Shown here piece after piece: positions 48,767 through 61,993 of a stretch of DNA of 64,000 nucleotides. Under the pieces are notes generated by a model. It was not told where the DNA came from. It saw only the letters and a program-made list of their open reading frames with translations, and did no database searches. Source of the stretch: Parus major (taxonomy: Eukaryota > Chordata > Aves > Passeriformes > Paridae); the NCBI RefSeq assembly GCF_001522545.3, contig NC_031773.1, forward strand, positions 42,019,494-42,083,493, in the 5' to 3' direction. Position numbers and translations under genes: made by a program. Within the stretch, counting starts at the first letter, position 1. The number at the start of each line of letters is the position of its first letter.

Positions 48767-51104
48767 GTGCCAGATGTGAACATCAGTTAGAAGATGGTGG
48801 GAGAGAGGAAGGCAGCTGCATCTCGAGGAATGCAAAATATTGCCCACAGGTCTCAAGTGCTCTTTAATATTTATAGTATTGCAGAAAAATCACTTCTCAG
48901 TAGCATTTTTTTCCCCCAGGGACTAAAAGGACCACAGTATAACAAAGTAGGATGCCCTAACAGGTTCCATTTGGCAGCAAAGGCTGCCACGCACTGACAT
49001 GGGAGGTGGCCTCACTGCAGTTTAGGGCATTCACAGCTCAGGACAGAGGTGAATGAAGGGGTAGATTGCAGCTGAGCATTTGTAACTCTGTTCTAGTTAA
49101 TGAGCTTGTGAGTTTTTATGTCCATCTCTCCTTCACAGAGGTTCCCTTGCTCTGCAAGTGTTGACTCAGAGCTGCTCCAAGGTCAAAGCACTCTTTAACC
49201 CTATGAACAGAGTGTGCCTGGTAAGTCTGACTGCAGGAGGATTTTTTTTTCTCAGACTGGACAGAAGCCAAACCAGTTTTGTTGGAATCTAAGAGTCCAA
49301 ATATTGTTGTTACTGTAAACTGGCAAGAAGACAGGTTGTTCATGGCATTGCTTCAGTGGGATAGGACACAGGTTTGGCATGTATGATCATGACTTGAGCA
49401 AGTCCTTTAAGCCTTGACTTCACATTCCTTCCTTCTGTTTTGCTCTTCATCCTTTCTCCCTGGGCCCTGATTCTCTCCAGGCATCATCTTATACCCCAAG
49501 AATTGGTCTTTATCTCCATCTCAGACTGTCTCAGTTCTTTCTACAGTTGCAGCCTCTATGAATTCACATTATCTCTCATTTTAAGCCAAGAGAAGGCCTG
49601 AAGCTCAAAAATCAATAGGGAAGTGCAAGAAAAGTAGCACAATCCAGACCTAGCCACAGGCAGCTCCTTTTATCTTCCTGAGATGAAATGTTATTTCTGT
49701 AGAGAGTGCCTTTTCATTTGGAATCCATCTTTTCAATGATGAAATAACACTTCTAAAAGCACCGCATCAGAGAGGATGGTTCTTTGGGGATACAGTGATA
49801 ATAAGCAGCAAGTGACAGAGGATAATCTCAGCAAGCATTTAGTAAGGTAGGAAGCACAATACCTATTCAGCCTTTGATTGGGAAGAAAACTTCAAATGGG
49901 ATTAAGCCAAATCTCTTGCATCCATGACATCTTGAAAAAAGGCAACCAGCTGCTGGGCCATAAAAGAGCTACCAGCAGAAATTCAGAGACTCCAAAAGGC
50001 TCTGCATATTTTTCCTCCAGAAATACTGATCTTGGGAAAAATATTAGTATGCAGTTAATTGTAGTTATTTTCCTTAGAGTTAGTAGCTTTCCATTTCCAC
50101 ATCCAAAGCAAGAAGATATCTATTCTTTCAATCTATGAGATCCCTTTCTTGGACTTTCATATTTCTGAAAGACCCCACAACAGTAGTGAGATCCACAGAC
50201 TTAAATTCTTTAAATTCAAGTGGCTTTTCCCCCAAGTTTGTATAATCCCCCTTTGTCATTAACGTGATGAGTCATAATAAGAACCTAATATTTTGAAAAA
50301 CCAAAATTCCACTTTATCCCTTTTTCTTAACAAATAAGAGGAGCAGAGCTAAAAATAAAAGGAATTTAAAAATGTTTTACTGTAAATAAACAGTTCTGGC
50401 TCAGCTGCCATTGAGCATTGTGCTTCATTTTCAGAATTGCAGCACACCTGGGTGACTTACGTTTCATTTTCATTTCCTTGCAATTCCTGGAAAATAATAT
50501 GTCTCATTATGTTCTGCAAAACAGTAGCATTTCTGTAAAGGCCTTAAAGTATCTAATCATCACAATACTTTCCTTTTTTTTTCTTCACTTAAAGGAACAG
50601 ACAGGCACAGAAGACATTTAGATTTTAAAGGAACAGTTGGCATTCAAAATTTAAAGTGCTTCTATTATTTCAGCTAAGATGATTAATAGGAAACAACAGT
50701 TGTCTGGCATATTGCATTTAAAGCTGTACTATGGAACACGTCCTCAATTACTGTAAAACAAACAGTAGACAAGAAATAAACCATTAAATACATTTCAGTC
50801 AGGGAAAGAGCTGGTAACATTTAGGACAGGTAGTTGTGTAAATTTCAGATAATACTGGGGCATGCTGTGGGGCCATACTGTACATCATTATGTAAGAGAG
50901 GCCTTCAGCTTCAAATGCACAGCAAATGGGGCACATTTAAATGAGACACTGAAGGGAATTAGCTGCAGAAAATTAATGCCAGGCGAGCCCATTCTGAGCA
51001 CAACAATGTCTGGAAAACAATGAGGCTGGAAGCAGATATTCATTCATAACGTTAAATTACGTGGTTGCATGTGTGATCTCTGCTCTCAGCCATCCCACAC
51101 AGCC

Positions 51105-51140
51105 ATACCTACGTACATACATACCTACATACGTACATAC
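51105..51140. repeat. TACA/TACC/TACG microsatellite
   Basis: About nine tetranucleotide units of TACA with TACC and TACG variants. Confidence 0.93.
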
Positions 51141-51401
51141 AGGCTCACAGGCAGCCATGTAGTTCAAATGCATATGTAAAAGCCTGCCACTCACTTTTGC
51201 CTCACCACACGTGTTAAATAGGTCAAAATAACGAGAGCACATACACCAGACAGCATGTGAACAGCTGTGCATGCCAGATATTGAACAAGCATAGCAGCGT
51301 GGAGATAAAGCACTAGTCTGCACTACCACAAAACCAAATGAAAAGGAAAAGAAATTACACTTAGGATTTCACAATTTATCATTTGATATTCCAGTCCCAT
51401 T

Positions 51402-51422
51402 TGTGTGTGTGTGTGTGTGTGT
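51402..51422. repeat. GT dinucleotide microsatellite
   Basis: About ten uninterrupted GT units. Alternating purine-pyrimidine sequence of this kind can adopt left-handed DNA in vitro. Confidence 0.97.
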
Positions 51423-54400
51423 ATGGTTAGAGACATTTCTAGATACCCCAGAACATATTATCCCCATAGATACAGTATTAATTTTTCTTTTACTCATCTA
51501 TATTTCAATTTATAGTGATACTATAGAAAAGTAATGTACGTCCCTGCTAGCATTAGTAAGGTAACTGTGAAAAATCTAGTTGCATGTACATGAAACAAAA
51601 TTTCTAACTGAAAAAGTTTCTGTTGTATTTCAAGCAAGATGAAAAATAATGCACTAACAGAGATATAAGAGCTGTAACCAGAATCACTGGGTGTGGAGGC
51701 TGATTGACAAGATATGGTTAAGAAAAGCTGTGTATTGCATAGATTTAAAAGGAATTTAAGAACTGGAATTTCAGTCTAGAAAATGGAAATTCTTAATTGC
51801 AGCAATTTGTGACAATTTTGCGACCTCAGATGTAATGTTATAATGTTAAAACTGATGGAGGATTAATCACCATATTAAGAAATAGTTGGATTTTCTTATC
51901 TCGTTCATGCTTGCTTATCAGTTGTGAGTACATCTTCTTAGCTACTCAGCATCCAAATATATTGTAAGTATACTACAGGAACACAAAGGGCAGACTTATT
52001 AACACAGTGTTGAATGTGGGGAAATAGGCTCCAAGTTTGAAGAGGATTTCAAGGATTTTTGTGGCTAAGATAGATATACACGTATACCTCTTGATGTTAA
52101 AGTTCAGTTTCTGCCATTGATGAGGCAGATTGTGTGTTAAGCACACACTTTGATCAAACTGTGAAAACAGTTTCAGGGTTTTCAACACACTATATTAAAA
52201 GACATGTGAAAGTACAAATAAACTAATGCTCTAGAATTTAAAAATAGTAATTTAATTTCAGGGGGTTTACCATTTTGGCATAGGACAGAAGGAGAGGGTG
52301 AGATAGCATTTAATGACAGAATTATCAGACAGATTTACAGTTATAATACATAAATAATGCATCTCCACACCAGAAATGTATTTTTGAAGATCTGAAGACT
52401 GCTGCATGTCTTCCCTCTGTGAAGAACATGTTACATTATTTCAGTGTTAATTGCAGTGGAGACCAGAGAGAGGAGCTCAGAGTGCCTACTGTGCAAGGGA
52501 AAATTGTTTTCCCTATTCAAAATCATTAGTGCTTGATGTGGTAAAGGCTAAATACCATGAATGGCTTTCAGTCTTCATTGCTGATAAACAAGTCTATTGT
52601 TTACTTTTGGAATTAAAGCTAACCCATTCCTGTTGAACCTAGACATGCGTCAATCCATTGCTATATATAAAGGAAGATGCTATGTCACTTAGACCAACAG
52701 GAGAAAAAGACCAAGAGCATTTAATCCCTTTGGCCCTCAAAAGAAGTTCTTCACTGGATAGGAAAATTAGTGAGCCTGCGTAAGGAGCAATCCTGAGTAT
52801 TGTTTTTGTTTTTTTTTTTTTGGACAAAGAACAGATTTGAAATTATTTATTACACTAGAGGTTTGCTTGGGATTGTTGAAAGTGAAGTGGCAAATGCTGG
52901 AGGGAGAGGCCTCTTTTCATCTAGGTGCAGACAAGACCTGGAGAGCAGCACTTCATGCTTGAGGTCAGCTGTGTAAGGACAACAAAGAAGATCTGCAGGC
53001 TGGCTGAAATGAAAAACTGCAGTCTATGGTTTGCCACAACCCAGGGCTGGAGATTTACATGTAACACAGCATCCACAGTGAATGAGAGTGGTGATCACAT
53101 GATGCACCTGCCTCTCTGAAGGAAACACATTACTGTATTGCCTAAGAACTAAGAAAGAAAAATAAATATTTTTATGATAGAGGTGTATCTGCTGCAGTCC
53201 AAGTAAAAAATTGAGTGGACATGAAATTTGTATAACCTTGTAGAAAACTTTGGAAAGACACAAGACAGATTTGAGAGGTATAAAGTTAAATGAGTTCACC
53301 ACTTGAAGATCAGGACTGCTGTTTAGCAAAACAATTAATTTTTTAATCAACATTTGGATATTCCTGTGCCAGTGTTTCTGCCCCAGCTTCACCATTTCTT
53401 TAGGAGTCCTAGAGCCTTCTGCCCTTGTCTCTCAGGTCAGTACACATACACAGACATTTTCCTTTTTCAAATACTACTGAATAAAATCTAGTTATTTCTG
53501 GTCACCCTTACAGACTACTAAATATCATTTCCCACCTCCCAAAAACTTTCCTTGTTTGTTTACTGTGTGGCACCCTCATCAGCTCCATCACATGATCCAA
53601 GTCTTTTGTTTGTGAGCTCTTGTTGCTGGGGAAGCTGGTTAGGATGCTGCTCTGTATCCAGGTTGCCATCTCTTCGTACACATGGGCTGCCATGTGAGCT
53701 GGTGATCATCCCCCCCTTGGATTTCTGTCCCCTCCTAATGTGTAATGCAGAGAAGGCAAATGATACTCAGGGCTGAAAGGGGGGCTGCAGCTTGCAGCAG
53801 CTGCACACAATAGAGATCCTAATAGAAAATAGAAATGATAGAAAAACACCATCATCTCTTCATTGCTGAAGTACAACAATAGAGAGCAATTCAGTTTGGG
53901 GTACATACATTAACAGAATGTGAATAGCACTGTTACAGCACTGTGATGCACACAGCTCCTGCCTCAGCTACACTATGAAAACATTGTCATGCTTATGAAG
54001 CCCCTGCCAGGTGTCAGCTAATTTTATCAGCGTAAAGGAAGAATTAACTGATATCAAGTGATACATTTCAGGTTATTGTCCCCAGAAAAATATATTAGAG
54101 GAAGAAGATTATTTTCCAGTGTATTCATCAGGCATTATGAATCTGAAGATAAAACCAACCAACCTTACTGGGTCCAGAAAACAAAATCTGGATTTCAGAG
54201 AATTTGAAACTTGAAGTTCTAAAAATCTGGGAAATTCTGAATTCCTGGCAAGTTTCTTTTCAGTTCTTAGATGTGGGGTTTTTACAGTAGCAGTAAAAAA
54301 TTACCAGTTCTGTTATTTATGTCTATAATTCACTCTGAGCTAAGGTAGGTGCTTTTAGACTAGGCTTGCTTCCTTCAGTTTCCTATTCTGGGGATTTTCC

Positions 54401-54886
54401 TGAATTACCACCAGCATGTGTATTCATAGGTCACTCCCATAAAGTCACTGCTTACTTTTAAATTACTTACTGTTCTCAAGACTACAATTGGAACCTCATA
54501 CTCCTTCCATTCCTGTCTTACAAATCATTAAGAAGGTCTTTCATTCAACCCCATACACTAGCTCCTGTGTTAAGAGTCTTATGTTCCATTACCTCTTGCA
54601 TACTTAATTTCAAATTCTAAAGGCCCCTTTAATACACAGTTTGTATTCCATAACATTACAGGAAATTTTTTTTCAACTTTTACACTCCAGCTGGAGGGTA
54701 TTTTCTATAGGCTTGTTTGCAATTTTGTTTTCAGTTTGCACATAACAAGAACGTGACACGTCTGATCTTCATAGTTCTCAGCAAGTGTTTTAATGGACAT
54801 AAACATGATATTCTACAAGAAAAAGTCCCAGGAAAATAACAGAACAAAGGGCACCTGTGACCTGGATGAAAAACTTCTTGTGAGGA

Positions 54887-54906
54887 AATTCCCTTACAAG
54901 GGAATT
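54887..54906. repeat. Perfect inverted repeat, 9-bp arms
   Basis: AATTCCCTT (54887-54895) and AAGGGAATT (54898-54906) are exact inverted copies around two bases. About three such 9-bp-arm structures are expected by chance in 64 kb, so significance is low. Confidence 0.85.
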
Positions 54907-57423
54907 AGTCTCCCTTAACTGTCTTTGGACTACTGCCCTCAACCAGACCCCCATGCTTTGTGTCTCTGTTGCCTCAACTCTAATCCTAGGGGTGTACTGG
55001 GCAGTACTGAAGAATCTTCAGCTCTGGCCAAGTAAACAAGGGGTCAGTGGGAAATTCTTTTCATTGCCCAGACCTTGCCTCTGCAGGTCCTTTACAGCCT
55101 CACTACAACTGGACACCTTGGGTTTGCATCTCTGTTAACCCTGATGATAAATCTCCCCCAAGGAGTGATCAGACTTCTCAGGGAGATATACCTCTGGTGC
55201 ACAAACCTTCTCCTGGAAACCCCTTTGCAGTACTTCTTAATTTAATTAATAGGCTTTGTTATTTCCCTAACTCCAAAAATCTGAGTACAGCTGCAAAAGG
55301 GAGGCCTAAGGAAATGATTTCTTTCTGGTTGTTTTGGCTGCAGATAGATATATTCGGTGTTAGTTTTGTGGTATAGTTGATGTGGAGTTGCAAGAAGCTG
55401 CTAAAGGTAAGTCTGGGCATCACAAATAATTTTCCCCTTTTCTTGTGATCTTGAGTAAAGGATTCAGTCACTTTCAGGGTTACAGCTAATGCAAGATGTG
55501 AGACAAAGCCTAAGGGTCCAGTTTGAGCAGGGACCTACAAAAGAGATGCCTATGGAAATTTGGGCAGAGAAAGGGCCAAGACTGGAGGTCCTTGTGTAAA
55601 GCTCAGGTCTTGGCTGTAGCTAGCATTAGGGTTAACTTTAAGGTTAAGGGAAAGGAAAAGACTCAGGTCTCATTGTGGTGAGGTCCCAAAGAGGTTGCTG
55701 AGACAAGAGCTGAACAACAGGAAGAATTATCTCCTGGGCCAGCCCTGAAGATCTTGTGCTAGATCTCAGCCAGTGGTGAGTTTTAGCTTTTATATTATAT
55801 ATTTAAAAGTGCAAAGATTTAAAATATTCAAAAGGGACAAAAAGACTCAGTAGGTCTTAACACAAATACATGAAACAAAGCATCAATCTTCAACAGAAAT
55901 GTAAACCATGTAACAACATATGGTTATAAAACAAATGTTAGGTGTAGAACATTCTGTTGGATTGAACTGGCTTGCATGGAGTGAAACAACAGATGAGGCT
56001 GAGGAGCAGCAGATTTTGTGTCATAGCTGTGATAGCAGGGAGGAAAGAGAGAGAAGGACAGAGAGAAGGCCATCATGGAAGAGCAGAACTATTGCTTAAG
56101 GATGCACAAAATAATTTCAGCCACATTGATGGCATATTTGGGGTGGCTTGTGCCAGTCCAAGAACATCCCCACACTCCTCTTGACTCTGGCTCCCCCTCC
56201 CATGCCTCTGTCATTTCTGGGCCATTGCAGCCTCCTAACCCATCAAAAGAGGGAGAGTTGTTTTCTATGTCCCATGGGAGGGTGGGGCACAGTGAGACCC
56301 AGGATGCAGGAGGATGTCTGCAGGACATGATGCTCAGCACAGCAGCGTGTGAGACCGGGGTCCCAACCCAGCAGACTGCCTGCTACCCTCACCATTTCTC
56401 TCTCTCCAGTCTGTCAGCTGGAGGCATCACTGAATTCTGGGTCTTTTTGGAGCTCTGTAGCAGAGCTGAGATCTTCTTGGGCTGCACAGTGACTTCATAA
56501 GCCCCCATCTGATAACACACCCCAGAGCCTCAGCCAGAAGTAGTAGAAGCCGTGGATGGAAAGAAGATGGCTGGAAAATGTGATTTCCATCTCCTGGAAA
56601 GGTCATGTTTGAGTAAAAAAGATCATTTGAGAAGGCACACAAGGAAAAAAAAAAAAAATTATGTCACGGAGAAAGAACCATGAAAATTATATCTGTTTGC
56701 AAATTATAGCCTTTCACCTTGCTGAGAGGGATATTTGCTTTTGTTTTTTCTTGGCATTCAGACAGTATTTATGCCTCTTGTAAACTCAGCAGCTGGCAGT
56801 AGTGACCATAGGATGCAACCAACAGACCCACAAATAAATACTCCCTTGGACAAATATTAAAAAACTCTGGGTTATGGCATTTTAGAGGCAACATTATCAA
56901 ACACAAAAAATGTTAAAGGTGACTTAAAAAGCTTGCAGTTCTGGAACATCTGAGCTTGTAGTTATTTGTCACATAAACTATGAATAGGGACAAATGAATT
57001 GAAAGTCCTTCTGTTTCCTTTTCCTTTATATATAGCTTTTTCCACTGGAAGAATACACTTTGGCCTCTTAATCACTTCTCCAATATCATGGAGTGTCAGT
57101 TTTATTTAGCAAAGTGATATGTATTTCAGCAACAAGATTTTGTGGGCATATTTACATTTTATTTTCTGTTTAGCTATGTGAGTTTTTTAATCCCAAGTAT
57201 TCCTTGATGGATGAAGATATTTTTATTTGGGGACTACTACTGATTGTTTGGATAGAAACCAACTAGCCCTGCTGGAATGCATTTTTAAACTTATCTCTTT
57301 CTATAGAAGTTATTATTTTGTTTGTTAGCAGCTCTTATGCATTGTACTGATTATGCTGTGCACTAAATCCTGTAGACAAAGACCACACTGCTATGCAACT
57401 GAAGGGTTGGGGATTGCAAGGGA

Positions 57424-58206
57424 TTGATTACAGATTCAGAGGAAGTGATTGTTTTGACATTTCCTAGGTTCTCACTTCCTCTTTCTGCAATCTTGAATAA
57501 AATCCCTGTTAGCAGAGCTGGCTTAATACAATGTCTTAATTTTTTCCTTTCTAATCAATTAAAAGGAGGGATAAACTGTACTGTATGCAATAATCTCCTC
57601 TTCCCAATGTATATTGCCATCAGAGATATATTTTTCAACCCTAAGAACAGAATCCTCCATCACTTCATCTATAGGACTGAGGGTGTCACTGGCCTCAGGG
57701 TGAACTCTGCCTTTCCCTTCCTTCTGTGCACATCCTTGAGAGATGACAGGATGAGCTTCCTTCACATCTTTAACTGTGGCAACCAGCACTTTAGACTGGA
57801 TCTCTGGGTGAATATATTACAACCTCTGATGAAATCTTCCTCTTTTTTCTGCTTGACTGATGTGGCAGGGCCAGCTGTGTTTGCCACACATCAGAAATTT
57901 TCCTTTTGCTGTCCCAGCCAGCAGCAGACTAGCACATGGAGAAAATATGGGAATTGGAGCCACTCCTCTGCCACACCAAAAACTCCCCAGACTCACATGC
58001 TCTCCTCCCTGGCCTCCACATGCACCAGGGACTTGCTGGGACCTACACAGTCCTGCATCTGCTCACAAGCCAGATGGGACAGGCACACTTTCTCAACAGA
58101 AATCCCACCAACAAATCAAACCCCTGATTCCACCAGTGACCTGAGAATCTATTGCATCTCCCCACACCAGAGACCCTTTGCCCCTTTCAGAAAACACTGC
58201 CTATAG
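57424..58206 (+). other. Longest open frame in the window, product not recognised
   Basis: The frame is open for 260 codons, but the first codon is TTG. The first ATG is at 57607, leaving 199 codons to the TAG at 58204-58206. I see no known domain, signal peptide or transmembrane pattern, and no promoter or splice context. In the part 57607-57810 the third codon position is GC-rich and the first position poor, the opposite of normal coding order. That is what the antisense of a real coding strand would give. In 57860-58150 two other plus-strand frames are also open because the strand is pyrimidine-rich and stop-poor. The open frame is therefore better explained as a shadow plus composition than as a gene. 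Confidence 0.15.
57562..57816 (-). pseudogene. Codon-phased minus-strand segment, possible exon or decayed ORF
   Basis: Reading the minus strand from just below the TAA at 57817-57819 down to the TAA at 57559-57561 gives 85 open codons. The predicted peptide is hydrophilic and protein-like, including SKVLVATVKDVKEAHPVIS and later SPIDEVMEDSVLRVEKY and DGNIHWEEEII. A hand count over about 67 codons gives GC at positions 1, 2 and 3 of roughly 61, 34 and 38 percent, with G strongly favoured first. This is the phase pattern of vertebrate coding DNA in an AT-rich region. There is no in-frame ATG before residue SPIDEVM and no good acceptor or donor at the edges. Upstream the likely continuation (…KQKKEEDFIRGC…) sits in another frame, suggesting a frameshift. 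It could be a broken exon, a retrocopy or a retroelement reading frame. The family is not recognised. Confidence 0.3.
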
Positions 58207-60632
58207 GTGTGACCACAGGCTGCAAATTTAAACAACTCTGTTTCTTACACAGAAACTCATTAATAATTCTGACTCAGGCCACAGTGAGCTGGAAAAAAAA
58301 AACAAAAACATGCAAGCTTAGTAGTTCTATTCATTTTGTTATTTCTCACTCCACTTTTGTTATTGCTCACTCCCCTGGGGGCAGTGTATCTGTGGACACA
58401 CTGTTATGTTTTGATCACCTGTACTATATGAAGCTGCCATCTCACAAGCTCTTCCTTTATTTCACTTTACTTCAGACTTTCTAAACTGAATTGATAAATG
58501 TTTCAGTTTGATCCTTACCCTTAGCAAATAGCCTATGCAGCCCTGCTTGGCACCCAGAATTAACATTCTCCCAGTCAATTGCTTGGCCACTGTTTAACTT
58601 TTTGACGTTATACCCAAAGATGCCTTATCTCCATGCCATTGTCTCACTTCCTCCTTGACAGTACTTGCAGTTCCCTTTGGTTCAAGTTAATCTTGGCAGG
58701 CACAATTACATCCCAAAAGTGAAATGAGGCATACCATCAAACCCAGCTTAAGAAAACTGGTTTGAGTTCCATATTCAATCAGCAGAGAGCAAGATGTCTT
58801 TGGAAGCCTCCTGAAGGTCCACCTTATTGAGGCATATCTGAAGGAAAGTGTTCACCAAATCATATCTGCATTGGTAGGAAAGTGGCAAATGCCTCTATTC
58901 AGCTGCCTACTTCTCTTCTGCACAGGGACACAGAAAGGTGCAGAGAAGGATGTGCTACCTACCCCTTGGTGTCAATGCCAGTGTTTGGTTTCATGAACAC
59001 TGTGATAAGGGAATTTTTTTGTACCTCTGTGAAAAGAGACTTTGATCTTCTCTTTTAATCTGAGCCACCATGAAGCCAGACAGGCAGGAGTCCTGCAGCC
59101 AGCTGGAAAACATACAAAAGTGATCTTAGCTTTATGCTAGTAACTAGGACACTCCCAAGGCCAATATGGACAACATTGTGCCTTGACAGAAAAGAAGCTA
59201 AATCCTTTAACCTTAGATTTCTTTCCTAAATGTTAAAACCATAGGAAAGGTCATCATATAAAAAAGTGAAATGCCACCACTCCCTACAGTGAGGTTTGTT
59301 GTACTGCTGACCACACCTTGTCTGGTTCAGGCTTCCTCTGGGGTCTTAGGAAGGTTTAGTGTGCCCATCCATATTTACACCAGGATCACAGCAGAGCATG
59401 CAGGAGGATTGATTTCCATCTTGCAGCACATGGGGACAGGCACAATGAAGCACCAAAGGAAAGAGGCAGACAGCTGACAATGGGCTGCCTACAGGGATAG
59501 GCAATCCAGTGCAGCAGGCAGGCTGGATTACTGTCTAGACCCTGGCTGGGCTGCAGGTCACCATGAATACAAAATTCAGACAGACAGGATCACACCAGTG
59601 TAATCCATAAAACATTGCAGATATCTTCATTGTCCTATGCACTTGGCAAAAAAAAAGGGAAGTTATTGTCTCAAACTATAGGAACGGACTGTTACAGCCA
59701 ATGCTGAATCTTCTCAGCTGGGTTTCTGAGGGGCAGAAAAATTATTTTCACAAGATGGTCTGTTTCTAGTTATCTTCCTGAGGCTGTCAGACTTTGGTTT
59801 CCAGGCAGCTGTTGCTGCTGCTACTTTTCCTTTGGCAGTATTTTTTAACCCAGCTATTTAAAATGTTTATGTGCACTTCTTTTGTGCAGGATACTAAGAT
59901 TTCTCTTGAGTTCTTGTATGAGACAAGAAACAGTGATGTCTAGCAGCATATATCTCTGCTAAACTTCTCTGGAATTGCATGGGAGCAAGAAAAGACACAT
60001 CTCTAGCCCAAGGCTCTCTCCCTTCTGAATTCAAAGCCTGTCATAAAAAATAAAAACATTAAAACTTTTTGTTATGAAAAGGTGAGTAAATTCTTCATAA
60101 CTTAGAGTATAAGGCAATATGTATGAACATATTACCACGTACACTCAGAGGTTATCAATGTTCCCTGTGAAGCTTTAGATTTATAAAATTTATCATCTAA
60201 GTGAATTCAACAAAAATTTAGCAGGAAAGCAAGGAGTTACTAGTTGATCAGTAATATTTTAAGAGCTAAATAGATTCCAAGAAAAGTCAGATATCACAAC
60301 AGTAGTGCAAGCAGAAGTAAAAATAAACCATTAGGTCACAAACACAAAATTGCTAAGAGTCAATAGCCTGAGGCTGGCAGCAGGATGCAGAACACCAACC
60401 ACTGTACATGAAACAGACTAATAGCTGCAGAGAAACTGTCCAATAAAATAGACCAGTGACTCAGGGTCCAGGAGATTTAATCTGACACCATTCCAGGGAT
60501 ATCAGCATATGACTTCAAACCCTGCATTAAGAGATAGAAAGCTTAATAGCTGCTTTCTGGTTTAGTACAATGCCTGGTGATAATATTCCTGAATTTAGAA
60601 CTCATAAAATATCTGTCGCCTCCAGCAGCAAT

Positions 60633-60653
60633 ATCTCAGTACTTTACTGAGAT
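60633..60653. repeat. Perfect inverted repeat, 9-bp arms
   Basis: ATCTCAGTA (60633-60641) and TACTGAGAT (60645-60653) are exact inverted copies around CTT. A further TTTACTGA word follows 18 bases later. Confidence 0.9.
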
Positions 60654-61993
60654 CAAATCCTTTACTGAAGTGTGTCAAATAGGTCAGAGGCAAATGACAG
60701 TACATGAGAAGGGGCACCACCTCCATAGAAACATTTATAAGAAACAGAATATATAAGGCCAGAAGAGATATATGAGAGCACAGATATTCATTACTCTAAA
60801 AGACATTTTCAAGCCTCCTAAATCTCTGGTCATGGCTTCTACCCAGTACTTTCAGAAAGTAAAGTGGAAAGCAGGCTAGCAGACATGGGTAGGTGATGAA
60901 AGCTGAATAAATCTACTAAGCATATACGAGAAAATGGAATGCCACTGATTTGGATCTGCCCCCTTTGTTCAGTGAAATGGTCAGGCAGTCTAGAGAGCCT
61001 CAGTGGCCAGCTCCTGGAAACCAGCTCCTTTGAACAGGACATTTCCCTAGTAGAGTAAACAATCTCATTTCACTTCCAGATCTTTTTCAGCATCAGGTGA
61101 TGGTGCTATGCAGCAACAAACAAGCAATTCAAGTAACACTGCTCCTTTGTCTTGGATACCAAAAGTTTATCTAAAAAAAGGTTGAGACTATTAACCTTTG
61201 GAGCCTGAGCTCCAGCTAGAAATTAATTTTGCTTTACTGCCCATCTTTGTATGAAAACTACTTAGGATTTGAATATTTACAGCAGTAATGGCCTTTGAAG
61301 TTCTGTCCTTAAAGGCATTAAGTTATGAAAAATAGTTACCCTCAAAATATGAGAACAGTGGACCTTACTTGTTCATTATGCATATTCTGTATAACTACTA
61401 TGGGATAAACCTCACCCAGCTGTGTTTGACTGAGATCAAAAGTAATAAAAGACTGATAATAAATACTGAATTGCTATAGAAGAATCTGAGCTGAAGTTCT
61501 CCTTGCACAAATGACCTGAAATCAAGACTACACTTTACACTACGCTTGTAGAATTTGGAAGTAGAAAGCTGAGAGATGCATGAAGATTAATCTGTTATAA
61601 TTCAAAAATCTTTTATACTTTTAAACAAGGCTCTACAAAACAAGGTCACAAAGGACATTCCTCATTGTTCATTAAAGCTGCTATTTCCTTGTATATGGTA
61701 CTGCAGGGTGGAGTACAACTATTTTCTGCAAATCAACCAAGAAAGCTATCAGAATACAATAAAATTTAAATATGTATTCTTATCAGATCCTTCCTTAAGA
61801 GCTAAATATTTTCATTTTGACTGCATTATGTCAGATAATTTAATTCCAAGCGAAAAGATTTTACTACTCAATATTCACTATAGATTTTGTCTCCATGAAG
61901 TCTACTATTCTGCCATTTCTATACTGTAATCTATAATGAAAAGCTGGGATATGCTACCATTTTTTTGTTACACCATAAACTACATGAAATGAT

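Larger units (their letters stand above)
46301..51104. other. Unique non-coding sequence, no gene recognised
   Basis: No gene, LTR or further CR1 seen. Small repeats are listed separately. An SRY-box-like CCTTTGTC word at 50249-50256 and a consensus AP-1 word TGAGTCA at 50268-50274 lie close together, but single motif matches at this scale are expected by chance. Confidence 0.6.
51141..57423. other. Unique non-coding sequence, no gene recognised
   Basis: Apart from the GT repeat, a T13 run at 52809-52821 and an A-run at 56645-56658, this is single-copy-looking DNA. Open frames reach 141 codons (56075-56500 plus) but share their interval with comparable frames on the other strand, and show no domain. 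An exon-like splice-site pair lies at 55344-55406. Confidence 0.55.

Noticed and set aside
50249..50274. Adjacent SOX-like CCTTTGTC and AP-1 TGAGTCA words
   Set aside because: Single motif matches of 7-8 bases occur many times by chance in a window this size.
55620..55655. TTAGGGTTAA-type words resembling interstitial telomeric repeat
   Set aside because: Only a single TTAGGG unit is present, with degenerate neighbours. There is no array.
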